This document shows, in pieces, positions 12,631-21,985 of a stretch of DNA of 64,000 bases. The DNA lies in NCBI RefSeq assembly GCF_900580675.1, contig NZ_UTBG01000154.1, positions 1 to 64,000 on the forward strand, given 5' to 3'. Under the pieces are notes generated by a model. That model did not search any database, had not been told where the DNA came from, and saw only the letters and a program-made list of their open reading frames with translations. The translations under genes and the position numbers were made by a program. The stretch comes from Pseudomonas viridiflava (GTDB lineage: Bacteria; Pseudomonadota; Gammaproteobacteria; Pseudomonadales; Pseudomonadaceae). Within the stretch, counting starts at the first letter, position 1. Each line of letters opens with the position of its first letter.

Positions 12631-13428
12631 TTAAGTTGGCTGGGCGGCAGCGGTGCGTGAGTTGCGGCGTTGACGGCGAACCATCTCGCCGGCCAATGCC
12701 AAGTAGGCAATGGCGCCACGCGATGATTTGTCATACGCCAGCGCGGGCATCCCGTAGCTTGGCGCTTCGGCCAAACGGATGTTGCGCGGGATTACGGTGT
12801 CGTACAGCTGATCGCCGAAGTGTTCCTTGAGCTGCGCCGACACATCGTTCATCAGGCTCAGGCGCGGGTCATACATGGTCCGCAACAGGCCTTCGATCTG
12901 CAGGTTCGGGTTGAGCAATTCGGCGATGCGCTTGATGTTATCCACAAGGTCGCTCAAGCCTTCCAGCGCAAAGTACTCGCACTGCATGGGGATGATCACC
13001 CCATCGGCAGCCACCAACGCGTTGAGCGTGAGCATCGACAGCGACGGTGGGCAGTCGATCAAAATGTAGTCGTAATTCTCGCGGATCGGCGCCAGGGCGC
13101 TGCGCAGACGGCTTTCTTTCATCTGCATTTCCAGCAGCACCACTTCCGCCGCGGTCAAATCGCGGTTGGCCGGCAGCAGTTGATAACCGCCATGCTCGGA
13201 GTAATGCATGGCCTGGGTAAGGTCGCACTCGCCGATCAGCAAGTCGTAGACCGAGTTTTCCAGGCCGTGTTTATCCACACCGCTACCCATGGTGGCGTTG
13301 CCCTGTGGATCGAGATCGATCAACAGCACCCGGCGCTTGGTCGCGACCAGGGATGCTGCGAGGTTGATGCAGGTGGTGGTTTTACCCACGCCACCTTTCT
13401 GGTTCGCTATCGCGAATACCTTAGCCAT
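12631..13428 (-). CDS. parA: Chromosome-partitioning ATPase ParA (Soj)
   Basis: Deviant Walker ATPase that forms nucleoid gradients and moves ParB-parS complexes. The start ATG at 13428 gives 265 residues beginning MAKVFAIANQKGGVGKTT, so the deviant Walker A KGGVGKTT is at about 11-18. The Walker A' LLIDLDPQGNAT and Walker B YILIDCPPSL segments follow. An in-frame TTG 18 bases upstream is unlikely to be used. It lies between rsmG and parB in one minus-strand operon. Two exact DnaA boxes fall inside the gene (12938 and 13271). Confidence 0.98.
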   Translation of the reverse strand: MAKVFAIANQKGGVGKTTTCINLAASLVATKRRVLLIDLDPQGNATMGSGVDKHGLENSVYDLLIGECDLTQAMHYSEHGGYQLLPANRDLTAAEVVLLEMQMKESRLRSALAPIRENYDYILIDCPPSLSMLTLNALVAADGVIIPMQCEYFALEGLSDLVDNIKRIAELLNPNLQIEGLLRTMYDPRLSLMNDVSAQLKEHFGDQLYDTVIPRNIRLAEAPSYGMPALAYDKSSRGAIAYLALAGEMVRRQRRNSRTAAAQPT

Positions 13429-13446
13429 TCTTGCTTGTGTTCCCAA

Positions 13447-14091
13447 TCATGCCGTGCGGCGCAGTATCAGCAGATGGCGTTGGCCTTGGCAACCGGGTAC
13501 GGCCAAGGCGTGTTCGCTATCGAGGTGGAAGTCTGCCGGCAATGCTAACAGCTCGTCGCTTGGATGAACGCCCTTCATTGCCAGCCAGCGCGTATCACGG
13601 TCGCCGAGGTGGCGGGTCCAGTTGCTGAAATTCTCCATGCTGCTGAACGCCCGGGAAACAATTCCGTTGAAAGGCAGTTCTGGCGTGAAGTCTTCGACGC
13701 GGCTGTGGATAACTTGCAGATTATCCAGCTTGAGTTCGAGTTTGACCTGGGTCAGGAAGCGGGTTTTCTTGCCGTTGCTGTCCAGGCAGGTCACGTGCGA
13801 CTCGGGAAACAGGATGGCCAACGGAATGCCGGGCATGCCGCCGCCACTGCCCACGTCGAGCCAACGGCCGTTTTCGATAAACGGCATCACGCTCAAGCTG
13901 TCGAGCAAATGCCGCGAGACCATTTCATCCGGGTTGCGTACTGCCGTGAGGTTGTAAGCCTTGTTCCATTTGATCAACAGGGCCAGATAACCCAGCAGCA
14001 ACGCGTGCTGGGTTTCGGTCAAGTGCACACCCAACTGGCGTGCACCTGTGGATAACTCTTCGGCGTGTTGCGAGGTGACCAACGAACTCAA
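13447..14091 (-). CDS. rsmG: 16S rRNA (guanine527-N7)-methyltransferase RsmG
   Basis: SAM-dependent methylation of G527 in the 530 loop of 16S rRNA. The 214-residue Rossmann-fold protein carries the SAM-binding motif [17 protein letters not shown] (about 70-86) and the [11 protein letters not shown] segment that follows it. Its start overlaps the mnmG stop by 4 bases, indicating translational coupling. The old name is gidB, and mnmG-rsmG-parA-parB is the standard origin-proximal order. Exact DnaA boxes occur at 13704 and 14047 inside the gene. Confidence 0.98.
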   Translation of the reverse strand: MSSLVTSQHAEELSTGARQLGVHLTETQHALLLGYLALLIKWNKAYNLTAVRNPDEMVSRHLLDSLSVMPFIENGRWLDVGSGGGMPGIPLAILFPESHVTCLDSNGKKTRFLTQVKLELKLDNLQVIHSRVEDFTPELPFNGIVSRAFSSMENFSNWTRHLGDRDTRWLAMKGVHPSDELLALPADFHLDSEHALAVPGCQGQRHLLILRRTA

Positions 14092-15983
14092 GCGCTTTGC
14101 TCCAACTGACGGCCCGCGCCGCGTTTTTTCAAATGAATCATCAACAGCGAAATGGCTGCCGGGGTGACGCCAGGGATACGTGAGGCCTGGCCGAGGGTTT
14201 CCGGCCGAGTTATCCCCAGCTTGCCTTGGATTTCTTTCGACAGCCCGGAAATACCGGTGTAGTCGATGTCCGCAGGCAGCTTGGTGTTTTCACTGGCGCG
14301 CAGTCGGGCAATTTCGTCCTGCTGGCGGTCAATGTAACCGGCGTACTTGGTCTTGATTTCGACCTGCTCGGCGACCTGTGGGTCTTCTGCGCCCTGGCCT
14401 GTCACTTCGACCAGGCCAGCGTAGTCGATTTCCGGACGCGACAGCAGGTTCAGCAAGTTGTATTCGTGGGTCAGCGGCGTGCCGAATTTCTCGGCAATCG
14501 CGTCGCCCTGCTGAGTGCCGGGGCGCACCCAGGTACTTTTCAGGCGTTGCTCTTCGAGCGTGATGCTTTCGCGTTTTTTGCAGAAGGCTTCCCAGCGCGC
14601 GTCATCGACCAGGCCCAGCTCGCGGCCTTTTTCGGTCAGGCGCAGGTCGGCGTTGTCTTCGCGCAGGATCAGGCGATATTCCGCCCGGGAGGTGAACATC
14701 CGGTACGGTTCCTGGGTGCCGAGGGTAATCAGGTCATCAACCAGCACGCCGATATATGCCTCGTCGCGACGCGGGCACCAGCTGTCTTTGCCCTGCGCGC
14801 GCAGTGCAGCGTTGGTGCCGGCCAGCAAACCCTGGGCGCCGGCTTCTTCGTAACCGGTGGTGCCGTTGATTTGCCCAGCGAAGAACAGCCCGCCGATCAC
14901 TTTGGTTTCCAGGCTGTACTTCAGGTCACGCGGGTCGAAGTAGTCGTACTCGATGGCATAGCCCGGCCGCACGATGTGCGCGTTTTCCATGCCACGGATC
15001 GATTGCACGATCTGGATTTGCACGTCGAACGGCAGGGAAGTGGAAATCCCGTTCGGGTACAGCTCGTGGGTGGTCAAGCCTTCGGGCTCGATGAAGACCT
15101 GGTGGCTTTCCTTGTCGGCAAAGCGGTGGATCTTGTCTTCGATCGACGGGCAATAACGCGGGCCAATCCCTTCGATTACCCCGGAATACATCGGCGAACG
15201 GTCGAGGTTCGCGGCAATGATTTCGTGGGTACGGGCGTTCGTGTGGGTAATCCAGCAGCTCACCTGTTTCGGGTGCTGCTCCTTGGAGCCCATGAACGAC
15301 ATCACTGGGATTGGCGTGTCACCGGCCTGTTCGGTCATCACCGAAAAATCCACAGAACGCCCATCGATACGTGGCGGGGTCCCGGTTTTCAGGCGGCCGA
15401 CGCGCAGCGGCAATTCACGCAGGCGATGAGCCAGGGCAATCGACGGCGGATCACCGGCGCGGCCTCCGGAATAATTTTGCATGCCGATGTGGATAAGTCC
15501 GCCAAGGAACGTACCGGTGGTCAACACCACGGATTCTGCGAAGAAACGCAGGCCCATTTGGGTGACGACACCGCGTACCTGGTCCTGTTCGACGATCAAG
15601 TCATCGGCGGCTTGTTGAAATATCCACAGGTTCGGCTGGTTTTCCAGGGTTTCACGTACCGCAGCCTTGTACAGAATGCGGTCGGCTTGTGCCCTGGTAG
15701 CACGCACGGCCGGGCCTTTACGGCTGTTGAGCACGCGAAATTGAATACCACCCTTGTCGGTGGCCATCGCCATCACGCCGCCAAGGGCGTCGATTTCCTT
15801 GACCAAGTGGCTTTTGCCGATCCCACCGATGGCGGGGTTGCAACTCATGGCACCGAGGGTTTCCACGTTATGCGTGAGCAACAGGGTTTTTACGCCCATG
15901 CGTGCTGACGCCAGTGCTGCCTCGGTACCGGCATGACCGCCGCCGATGACGATCACTTCAAAACGGGAAGGGAAATCCACCAC
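14088..15983 (-). CDS. mnmG: tRNA uridine-5-carboxymethylaminomethyl modification enzyme MnmG
   Basis: FAD-dependent partner of MnmE that installs cmnm5U34 on tRNAs read through wobble U. The 631-residue protein starts with the dinucleotide-binding motif [19 protein letters not shown] (about 11-29). It also has the GidA signatures [14 protein letters not shown] and [16 protein letters not shown]. The helical C-terminal domain binds MnmE. It heads the mnmG-rsmG-parA-parB operon. A long 550-base non-coding region with DnaA boxes lies upstream. Confidence 0.99.
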   Translation of the reverse strand: MVDFPSRFEVIVIGGGHAGTEAALASARMGVKTLLLTHNVETLGAMSCNPAIGGIGKSHLVKEIDALGGVMAMATDKGGIQFRVLNSRKGPAVRATRAQADRILYKAAVRETLENQPNLWIFQQAADDLIVEQDQVRGVVTQMGLRFFAESVVLTTGTFLGGLIHIGMQNYSGGRAGDPPSIALAHRLRELPLRVGRLKTGTPPRIDGRSVDFSVMTEQAGDTPIPVMSFMGSKEQHPKQVSCWITHTNARTHEIIAANLDRSPMYSGVIEGIGPRYCPSIEDKIHRFADKESHQVFIEPEGLTTHELYPNGISTSLPFDVQIQIVQSIRGMENAHIVRPGYAIEYDYFDPRDLKYSLETKVIGGLFFAGQINGTTGYEEAGAQGLLAGTNAALRAQGKDSWCPRRDEAYIGVLVDDLITLGTQEPYRMFTSRAEYRLILREDNADLRLTEKGRELGLVDDARWEAFCKKRESITLEEQRLKSTWVRPGTQQGDAIAEKFGTPLTHEYNLLNLLSRPEIDYAGLVEVTGQGAEDPQVAEQVEIKTKYAGYIDRQQDEIARLRASENTKLPADIDYTGISGLSKEIQGKLGITRPETLGQASRIPGVTPAAISLLMIHLKKRGAGRQLEQSA

Positions 15984-16105
15984 GCACCTCGTGCCTGCTT
16001 ATGTAGGTAATCAGGAATTGTTTGTTGAAAGAGTTTTAGAGCTTTGGCGGCAAGTATAGGGACTTAGCCCTGCCTAAAGAACCCTTTGCACAAAATTTAA
16101 CCAGC

Positions 16106-16394
16106 TGTGGATGAATCACTGACAATAGAAATTAAAAGAGAGAAATTTATAAGATCTTTGTTTTTATGTTTATTTCTACTGAGCCTACTTTCTGTGGATA
16201 GATCCCTACAGGCCTTTATTTACTTTGTGTACAGCGATTCAAAAGTCTGTGGTCATGTGCCAATGAGGCCGTTGGATAAGTGCGCTAAGCCTGTGGATTA
16301 AACCGGTGGTTATCCACAGAGGGGTTTTTGCTCAGGTTTCAAGCCCTGTTATCAACTGGGCACAGGGGCGGTTATTCACAGGGCTTAATCCACA
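16106..16394. other. Second origin-like locus: DnaA-box cluster plus AT-rich stretch upstream of mnmG
   Basis: The 550-base intergenic stretch 15984-16533 has no convincing gene. It holds one exact DnaA box (16310-16318) and five single-mismatch copies: 16106-16114, 16193-16201, 16292-16300, 16372-16380 and 16386-16394. Between the first two boxes lies AT-rich DNA (16120-16180). This contains GATCTTTGTTTTT (16153-16165), which differs at one defined position from the E. coli unwinding 13-mer consensus. My memory is that early plasmid work found more than one autonomously replicating origin fragment in Pseudomonas, but whether this is one of them is inference. Confidence 0.6.
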
Positions 16395-16494
16395 GAAATC
16401 GTGAATTTCGCCCAAGGCAAAGCCTCCGAAATCCTGGAAGCCGTTGATGAACACCTGAAAAAGAGAGCTATTGTGAGAAATCGACAGGGCAGTT

Positions 16495-16513
16495 AATAAT
16501 AGCGATTATCATT
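16495..16513. promoter_or_regulatory. Fur box upstream of the fecI-like sigma gene
   Basis: AATAATAGCGATTATCATT matches the 19-base Fur consensus at about 11 of 19 positions, including the strong GATTATCATT half. It lies 20 bases before the sigma-factor start, where bound Fur would block transcription. The match and the fecIRA context make iron repression likely. Confidence 0.65.
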
Positions 16514-16533
16514 AACCTACTTTGTCGCGCCCT

Positions 16534-17040
16534 ATGTCCCCTCATTCACACACGGCTGCAGTCCAGCACATCTATGAGCAGCACCATTCGTGGTTGCACG
16601 GGTGGCTCAAAGGCAAGTTGCACAACGCCTGCGATGCAGCCGACGTGGCGCACGATACGTTCGTGCGCATTCTGGGTGCGCGCAATGCAGCGCAGATCCT
16701 CGAACCCAGGGACTATTTGGCGACTATCGCCAGGGGCCTGGTGATCGACCGGTACCGGCGACACGCGATCGAGCAGGCTTACAAACAAACCTTGGCCGAG
16801 CGCCCTGAAGCCACCGCCATCAGTGAAGAGGACAAGGCGATCATCATCGAAACCCTGGTGGCAGTGGATAGAGCCCTGGCCAGCCTGGGTGAACGCGCGC
16901 GGCGGATCTTTATGATGTCGCAGATCGATGGTCTGACTTATCAACAGATCGCCGACCAATTGCAGGTTTCACTGACCACGGTGAAGAAGCACATGATCCG
17001 CGCCCTGACCGAATGCTCGCTGATCATGGCCAGCCTGTAA
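16534..17040 (+). CDS. FecI-type ECF sigma factor
   Basis: Iron-starvation sigma factor that would transcribe the adjacent receptor after a signal from its FecR partner. The ATG at 16534 gives 168 residues; a TTG 12 bases upstream is less likely. Sigma region 2 is seen in DAADVAHDTFVRILGAR (about 36-52). Sigma region 4 is seen in LTYQQIADQLQVSLTTVKKH (about 130-150). The Fur-like box overlaps its promoter region. Its stop codon overlaps the fecR start (TAATG). The specific siderophore cannot be deduced. Confidence 0.92.
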   Translation: MSPHSHTAAVQHIYEQHHSWLHGWLKGKLHNACDAADVAHDTFVRILGARNAAQILEPRDYLATIARGLVIDRYRRHAIEQAYKQTLAERPEATAISEEDKAIIIETLVAVDRALASLGERARRIFMMSQIDGLTYQQIADQLQVSLTTVKKHMIRALTECSLIMASL

Positions 17041-17984
17041 TGGCGGCGCCGGATCGCAAGACCTTCGAAGCTGCCGCCAGCTGGTATGTGCAGTTTCAAT
17101 CCCAGCCCCCTACAGCTGCCGAGCGACATGCCTGGCAACAATGGCTCAATGGCGACCCGTCCCATCAGGCGGCGTGGAACCAGATGGAGCAATTGCAGCG
17201 CAGCCTTGGAGCGCTGCCGCAAGACTTCACCCGCCGCGCCTTGTCGACCACACAACAACGTCGGCAGGTACTGAAATGGATGTTGGTACTCGGCAGCACG
17301 GGTTACCTGGGGTGGAATGTTCAGCAACACACTTTCTTGAGTAATGTCTGGGCTGACTACCGAACGCCTGTGGGTAAAAGACGGCGCGTCGAGCTGGCCG
17401 ACGGCACGCGGATTCATCTGAACACCAACACGGCGATTGATGTGGTGTTCGACGGGCACCAACGTTTGATTCGCCTGCGCGAAGGTGAAGTACTTATCCA
17501 CACCGGTAAGTCGGGTGGGCAAACGCCGTTTTATGTCGAAACCGGTCAGGGCCGAATCCAGGCGTTGGGCACGCGATTCAGCGTACGCCAGCTGTCGGAT
17601 TCCACTCGGGTAGGTGTGTTGGAAGATCGGGTAAGCGTGTCCCCTGCAGATCAGCCTGGCCACAGCAGGCTGCTGGGTGCAGGCGAAAGCGCTGATTTTG
17701 ACCGGTTGGACGTAGGTCCCAACCACGCCTATGGCGGCACTCAGGCGGCCTGGGTCGATGGCCAATTGATCGTGCTGGATGCAAGGCTTGGGGATGTGAT
17801 TGACGATCTTGCTCGTTATCGGCCCGGCGTACTGCAGTGCGATGCGGCCTCGGCCGGCTTGCGTGTGTCCGGGACTTTCCGCCTGGACTCCACCGACGCG
17901 GTGCTGGCAAACCTGCAGGCGACCCTGCCGATCCAGGTCAAATACTTCACGCGTTATTGGGTCTCGGTGAAGCACATCGGCTGA
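17040..17984 (+). CDS. FecR-type anti-sigma / signal-transducing membrane protein
   Basis: Inner-membrane regulator that holds the sigma factor and relays receptor occupancy. I start it at the ATG at 17040, which overlaps the preceding stop by one base, giving 314 residues. The N-terminal cytoplasmic DUF4880-type region (about 1-60) has the WxxWLxxDPxHQxAW pattern. One membrane helix lies near 78-95 (KWMLVLGSTGYLGW). A periplasmic FecR domain follows (about 110-210, VELADGTRIHLNTNTAIDV). A C-terminal region of about 85 residues would contact the STN domain of the receptor. An exact DnaA box is embedded at 17494-17502. Confidence 0.93.
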   Translation: MAAPDRKTFEAAASWYVQFQSQPPTAAERHAWQQWLNGDPSHQAAWNQMEQLQRSLGALPQDFTRRALSTTQQRRQVLKWMLVLGSTGYLGWNVQQHTFLSNVWADYRTPVGKRRRVELADGTRIHLNTNTAIDVVFDGHQRLIRLREGEVLIHTGKSGGQTPFYVETGQGRIQALGTRFSVRQLSDSTRVGVLEDRVSVSPADQPGHSRLLGAGESADFDRLDVGPNHAYGGTQAAWVDGQLIVLDARLGDVIDDLARYRPGVLQCDAASAGLRVSGTFRLDSTDAVLANLQATLPIQVKYFTRYWVSVKHIG

Positions 17985-18076
17985 TGCGCAAAAATAATCC
18001 ACACGGGGGTTATCTTTTTTTTACCTGGCGCGGCCCTAGAGGTAATCACGACGCTACCTTCAGGGCTTACCCATCT

Positions 18077-20515
18077 ATGCGCCTCCCTACCAAGCTTCGC
18101 CTGCGACTCTCCTGCCACGGGATGACTTACGGTCTGCTGCTCACCTCGGCGGCCGCAACCAGTGTGCTGCTCTCGACCGGCGCCATTGCGGCCAGTGCGG
18201 TGCAGCATTACGCCATTGGGGCCGGGCCACTGGACCGCGCCTTGAACCAGTTTTCGGCTAAGGCCAATGTCATTCTGTCCTTCTCGCCGCAGCAAACTGC
18301 ACGTTTGAGCACCCCAGGGCTGGAGGGCGACTATTCGGTCGAACAAGGCTTCGCGCTGCTGCTGCAAAACTCGGGGTTGCAGGCCGTCGTCCAGGCGCCC
18401 GGCAGCTATGTTTTGCAGGAGGCGCCCACCGGCGAACTGACTCTTGCGCCCACCACCGTGAGTACTTATCAACAGGCCGGTTTCAATCAGGAGATCGCTG
18501 GGGACGTAGGCTACAAGGCGCAAAACAGCCGTATCGGCACCAAAACCAGCACCCCCCTGTCGGAAACTCCGCGTTCGGTTTCGGTTGTCACCGGCCAGCG
18601 CATCAAGGACCAGAAGTCCCAGACACTGACCGAAGTGTTGGGTTATGTGCCGGGTATTTTCGCGCCACCTTTCGCCGCCGGCGATGGCTTGGCCGGGGAC
18701 CTGTTCTTCATCCGCGGTTTTAACGCTACAGATTATGGCTACGGGCTGCTGCGTGACGGCCTGCGCGTGCAGGGCAACCGGTATGACACCACCAGCGAGC
18801 CTTATGGACTGGAGCGGGTCGAGATTTTCCGTGGGCCGTCTTCCCTGCTCTACGGTGAAAACGCCCCGGGCGGGCTGGTGAACCTGGTCAGCAAACACCC
18901 AACCGCCAACCCACAAGGTGAGGTGCAGTTGGGGTACGGCTCGAATAACCGGCGCCAGGTGGGTGTGGATATCTCTGGCCCATTGAATGACAACGACAAC
19001 ATTCTCGGCCGCGTAGTGATGCTGGGACGCAAGTCTGACACCCAGACCGACCATGTCCCGGATGATCGGCTCTACATCGCGCCCTCACTGACCCTGAATT
19101 TTGACGACTACAACACCCTGACCTTGTTGGCCAACTACCAGAAAGACCACACCAACCTGGAACTTGGCCTACCGGCTGCCGGCACTTTGCTCACAAACCC
19201 GAATGGCAAACTGTCCAAACACACCATGCTTGGCGACCCGGACTGGAACACCTTCGAAAGGGAAGCCTGGAGCACCGGTTATGAATTCAGCCACAGCTTC
19301 AATGACGATTGGCAGTTCCGTCAGAACTCGCGCTACATGCAATCGCGCATCAACCGCCACGAAACCTGGCCAAGCGCGCTGAATAATGGCGGCTTCGGCA
19401 CCCAACTGAACATGACTGCCTACGATCGCTACAACAAGTCGATGGTCTATTCCCTGGATAACCAGCTGGAAGGCAAGTTCCAGGTAGGCGGTCTGGAAAA
19501 CACCGTGTTGTTCGGCGCCAGCTACGATCGAACCTCGTTCAATCAGGACTGGGATGCCGGTTTCGCGGGCACCATCAATGTGTATAACCCGGTGTACCTG
19601 CGCGAACCCACTACACCGATCGCGGTGCAAAACACCCTGCTTGAACAGCAGATGAAAGGTGTTTATGCACAGATCCAGAGCAAATATGACCACTGGTTGT
19701 TCCTGCTCGGCGGCCGCCAGGACTGGGTCGACAGCGACTACCGCGACAAAGTTAAACCGGCCAGCGATATAGGCTCCGAGGACCGCAAGTTCACTTACCA
19801 GGGCGGGGTGATGTACCAGTTCGACAACGGCCTGACGCCGTATGTCAGCTATTCCACCGCGTTCGTGCCGGTGCAGCAGATTTCCAACGCCGGCGCGCCG
19901 TTGAAGCCGATCACCAGCAGCCAATACGAAGTGGGCCTGAAGTACGAACCGATCGGCTGGGACACGGCAATGACGCTGTCGGTGTATGACCTGCGCAAAC
20001 AGGACGACACGTACCTCGATAGCACCACCAATTCTTATCGGCAGGTCGGTGAGAGCCGCGCCAAGGGTGTAGAGGTCGAGGTCAACAGCAACCTCACGCC
20101 AAACCTGAACGTGACCGCCGCTTATACCTACACCGACGCACGCATCACCAAGGACTCCGCCACGTCGCTGGTCGAGGGGCATCAGATGACGGGCGTTCCG
20201 CGCAACCAGGCGTCGGTGTGGGGCAAATACCGCTTTCTCGATGGCCAGCTCAAGGGATTATCCCTGGGCGGCGGTGTGCGGTATTTCGACAGCACCTTTT
20301 CCTACACCGCGCCGTCGCTATACGGCAAGTTGGACGCAGGCAGCGTCACGTTGGTGGATGCGGCCGTTGGCTATCAAATCGACAAACACTGGTCAGTGGA
20401 TGTAAACGCCAAGAACCTGTTCGACAAGGAATATGTATCCGGTTGCAACGATGCAGGCCGCTGCTACTGGGGTGACAGCCGTACCTTGCTCGGTACGGTG
20501 TCCTACAACTGGTAA
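18077..20515 (+). CDS. TonB-dependent siderophore receptor with N-terminal STN signalling domain
   Basis: Outer-membrane ferric-siderophore transducer. The ATG at 18077 gives 812 residues with a signal peptide (about 1-40, cleavage near IAAS). The STN domain (about 43-115: YAIGAGPLDRALNQFSAKAN) touches FecR. Next come the plug (about 150-260, with SETPRSVSVVTGQRI and TLTEVLGYVPGIF) and a 22-strand barrel ending in the terminal aromatic YNW. The 92-base gap after fecR could hold a sigma-dependent promoter. The domain set is that of FpvA/FoxA/FecA-type transducers; the ligand is unknown. The gene lies on the lagging strand and is flanked by mnmG and mnmE operons of opposite orientation. Confidence 0.95.
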   Translation: MRLPTKLRLRLSCHGMTYGLLLTSAAATSVLLSTGAIAASAVQHYAIGAGPLDRALNQFSAKANVILSFSPQQTARLSTPGLEGDYSVEQGFALLLQNSGLQAVVQAPGSYVLQEAPTGELTLAPTTVSTYQQAGFNQEIAGDVGYKAQNSRIGTKTSTPLSETPRSVSVVTGQRIKDQKSQTLTEVLGYVPGIFAPPFAAGDGLAGDLFFIRGFNATDYGYGLLRDGLRVQGNRYDTTSEPYGLERVEIFRGPSSLLYGENAPGGLVNLVSKHPTANPQGEVQLGYGSNNRRQVGVDISGPLNDNDNILGRVVMLGRKSDTQTDHVPDDRLYIAPSLTLNFDDYNTLTLLANYQKDHTNLELGLPAAGTLLTNPNGKLSKHTMLGDPDWNTFEREAWSTGYEFSHSFNDDWQFRQNSRYMQSRINRHETWPSALNNGGFGTQLNMTAYDRYNKSMVYSLDNQLEGKFQVGGLENTVLFGASYDRTSFNQDWDAGFAGTINVYNPVYLREPTTPIAVQNTLLEQQMKGVYAQIQSKYDHWLFLLGGRQDWVDSDYRDKVKPASDIGSEDRKFTYQGGVMYQFDNGLTPYVSYSTAFVPVQQISNAGAPLKPITSSQYEVGLKYEPIGWDTAMTLSVYDLRKQDDTYLDSTTNSYRQVGESRAKGVEVEVNSNLTPNLNVTAAYTYTDARITKDSATSLVEGHQMTGVPRNQASVWGKYRFLDGQLKGLSLGGGVRYFDSTFSYTAPSLYGKLDAGSVTLVDAAVGYQIDKHWSVDVNAKNLFDKEYVSGCNDAGRCYWGDSRTLLGTVSYNW

Positions 20516-20535
20516 GGCCGCTGTAGATAACGTGG

Positions 20536-21906
20536 TTATTTACCGATACAAAAGCTGGAAAAGATCCGCCCCAGCAAATCATCGGAGCTGAATGCACCGG
20601 TGATTTCCCCCAGCAGATGCTGCGCCTGACGTAAATCCTCGGCCAGCAGCTCCCCAGCCCCCGCCAAGGTCAGCTGCGCCCGACCGTGCTCCAATGCCGC
20701 GCTCGCATGGCGCAGCGCCTCCAGGTGCCTGCGGCGCGCACTGAAGCTGCTTTCCGAGGTCTGCTCGTAGCCCATACAGGCCTTGAGGTGCTCGCGCAGC
20801 AATTCCAGACCGTCCCCTGCCGATTTTGCGCTCAGGCTGATGGTGACATGGCCATCTTCACTGGTTTGCAGGGCGATGGCTTCGCCCGTCAGGTCGGCCT
20901 TGTTGCGAACCAAGGTCACTTTGGCCGGGTCCGGCCGTTGCTCGAGGAATTCCGGCCACAGCGCAAAAGGATCCACCGCCTCCGGCGCGGTGGCATCCAC
21001 CACCAGCAATACCCGGTCCGCTTCGCCGATCGCCTTGAGCGCACGCTCTACGCCAATTTTTTCCACCTGGTCATCGGTGTCGCGCAAGCCGGCAGTGTCG
21101 ACCACGTGCAGTGGCATGCCGTCGATGTGGATATGTTCGCGCAGGATGTCCCGCGTAGTGCCGGCAATCTCGGTGACGATTGCCGCTTCGCGACCCGCCA
21201 GGGCATTGAGCAGGCTGGATTTACCCGCATTCGGCCGCCCGGCGATCACAACCGTCATGCCATCACGGAGCAACGCGCCCTGCCCGGCTTCGCGCAGCAC
21301 TGTGGATAACTCATCGCGGACTTTATCGAGCATCGCCAGGACGTGGCCATCGGCAAGAAAGTCGATTTCCTCTTCCGGGAAATCAATCGCCGCCTCCACG
21401 TAGATGCGCAGGCTGATCAATTGCTCAGTCAAGTTATGCACACGCAGGGAAAACGCCCCTTGCAGTGAGCGCAATGCGTTACGTGCAGCCTGTGCAGAAC
21501 TGGCTTCGATCAAGTCCGCGATGGCTTCGGCCTGGGCCAGGTCGAGCTTGTCATTGAGAAACGCGCGTTCGCTGAACTCACCTGGCCGGGCGAGACGGCA
21601 GCCCAATTGCAGACAGCGCTGCAGGAGCATGTCCAACACTACCGGGCCACCGTGGCCCTGCAATTCCAGCACGTCTTCCCCGGTGAACGAGTTCGGCCCC
21701 GGGAAATACAAGGCCAGACCCTCGTCCAGCACGCTGTTGTCAGCATCCAGGAAAGGACCGTAATGCGCGTAACGCGGCTTCAATTCGCGGCCACTGATCG
21801 CCTGCGCGGCCTTGCCGGCAAGCGGCCCGGAAATACGAACGATACCGACGCCGCCGCGACCTTGAGCGGTAGCGACAGCAGCGATGGTTTCACGAGGAGC
21901 GCTCAT
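20536..21906 (-). CDS. mnmE: tRNA modification GTPase MnmE
   Basis: GTPase partner of MnmG in cmnm5U34 tRNA modification. From the ATG at 21906 the protein has 456 residues. It has an N-terminal folate-binding domain ([20 protein letters not shown]), a helical domain, and an embedded G domain (about 215-380) with P-loop [17 protein letters not shown] and NKAD. It ends in the catalytic FCIGK (C-x-G-K). An upstream in-frame start adds six residues without support. Only 20 bases separate it from the converging receptor gene, and no hairpin is visible there. An exact DnaA box is at 21301. Confidence 0.98.
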   Translation of the reverse strand: MSAPRETIAAVATAQGRGGVGIVRISGPLAGKAAQAISGRELKPRYAHYGPFLDADNSVLDEGLALYFPGPNSFTGEDVLELQGHGGPVVLDMLLQRCLQLGCRLARPGEFSERAFLNDKLDLAQAEAIADLIEASSAQAARNALRSLQGAFSLRVHNLTEQLISLRIYVEAAIDFPEEEIDFLADGHVLAMLDKVRDELSTVLREAGQGALLRDGMTVVIAGRPNAGKSSLLNALAGREAAIVTEIAGTTRDILREHIHIDGMPLHVVDTAGLRDTDDQVEKIGVERALKAIGEADRVLLVVDATAPEAVDPFALWPEFLEQRPDPAKVTLVRNKADLTGEAIALQTSEDGHVTISLSAKSAGDGLELLREHLKACMGYEQTSESSFSARRRHLEALRHASAALEHGRAQLTLAGAGELLAEDLRQAQHLLGEITGAFSSDDLLGRIFSSFCIGK

Positions 21907-21938
21907 CAGCAGGTTCCAGAACAAAAGTGACGGAAAGC

Positions 21939-21960
21939 AAAACGCCCCACTAGGGGGCGT
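21939..21960 (-). terminator. Hairpin between yidC and mnmE
   Basis: A 7-bp stem ACGCCCC / GGGGCGT (21942-21948 with 21954-21960) with a 5-base loop. On the minus strand it is followed by TTTTGCTTT. It probably ends or attenuates the rpmH-rnpA-yidD-yidC transcript before mnmE. An exact DnaA box follows at 21970-21978. Confidence 0.6.
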
Positions 21961-21985
21961 CTTGAGTGGTTATCCACAGAGTAAA

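Noticed and set aside
16107..16301. 64-codon open frame in the mnmG-fecI gap with a hydrophobic middle
   Set aside because: It overlaps the DnaA-box cluster, has no ribosome-binding site, is AT-rich unlike the genes around it and resembles no family I know. I read it as non-coding.
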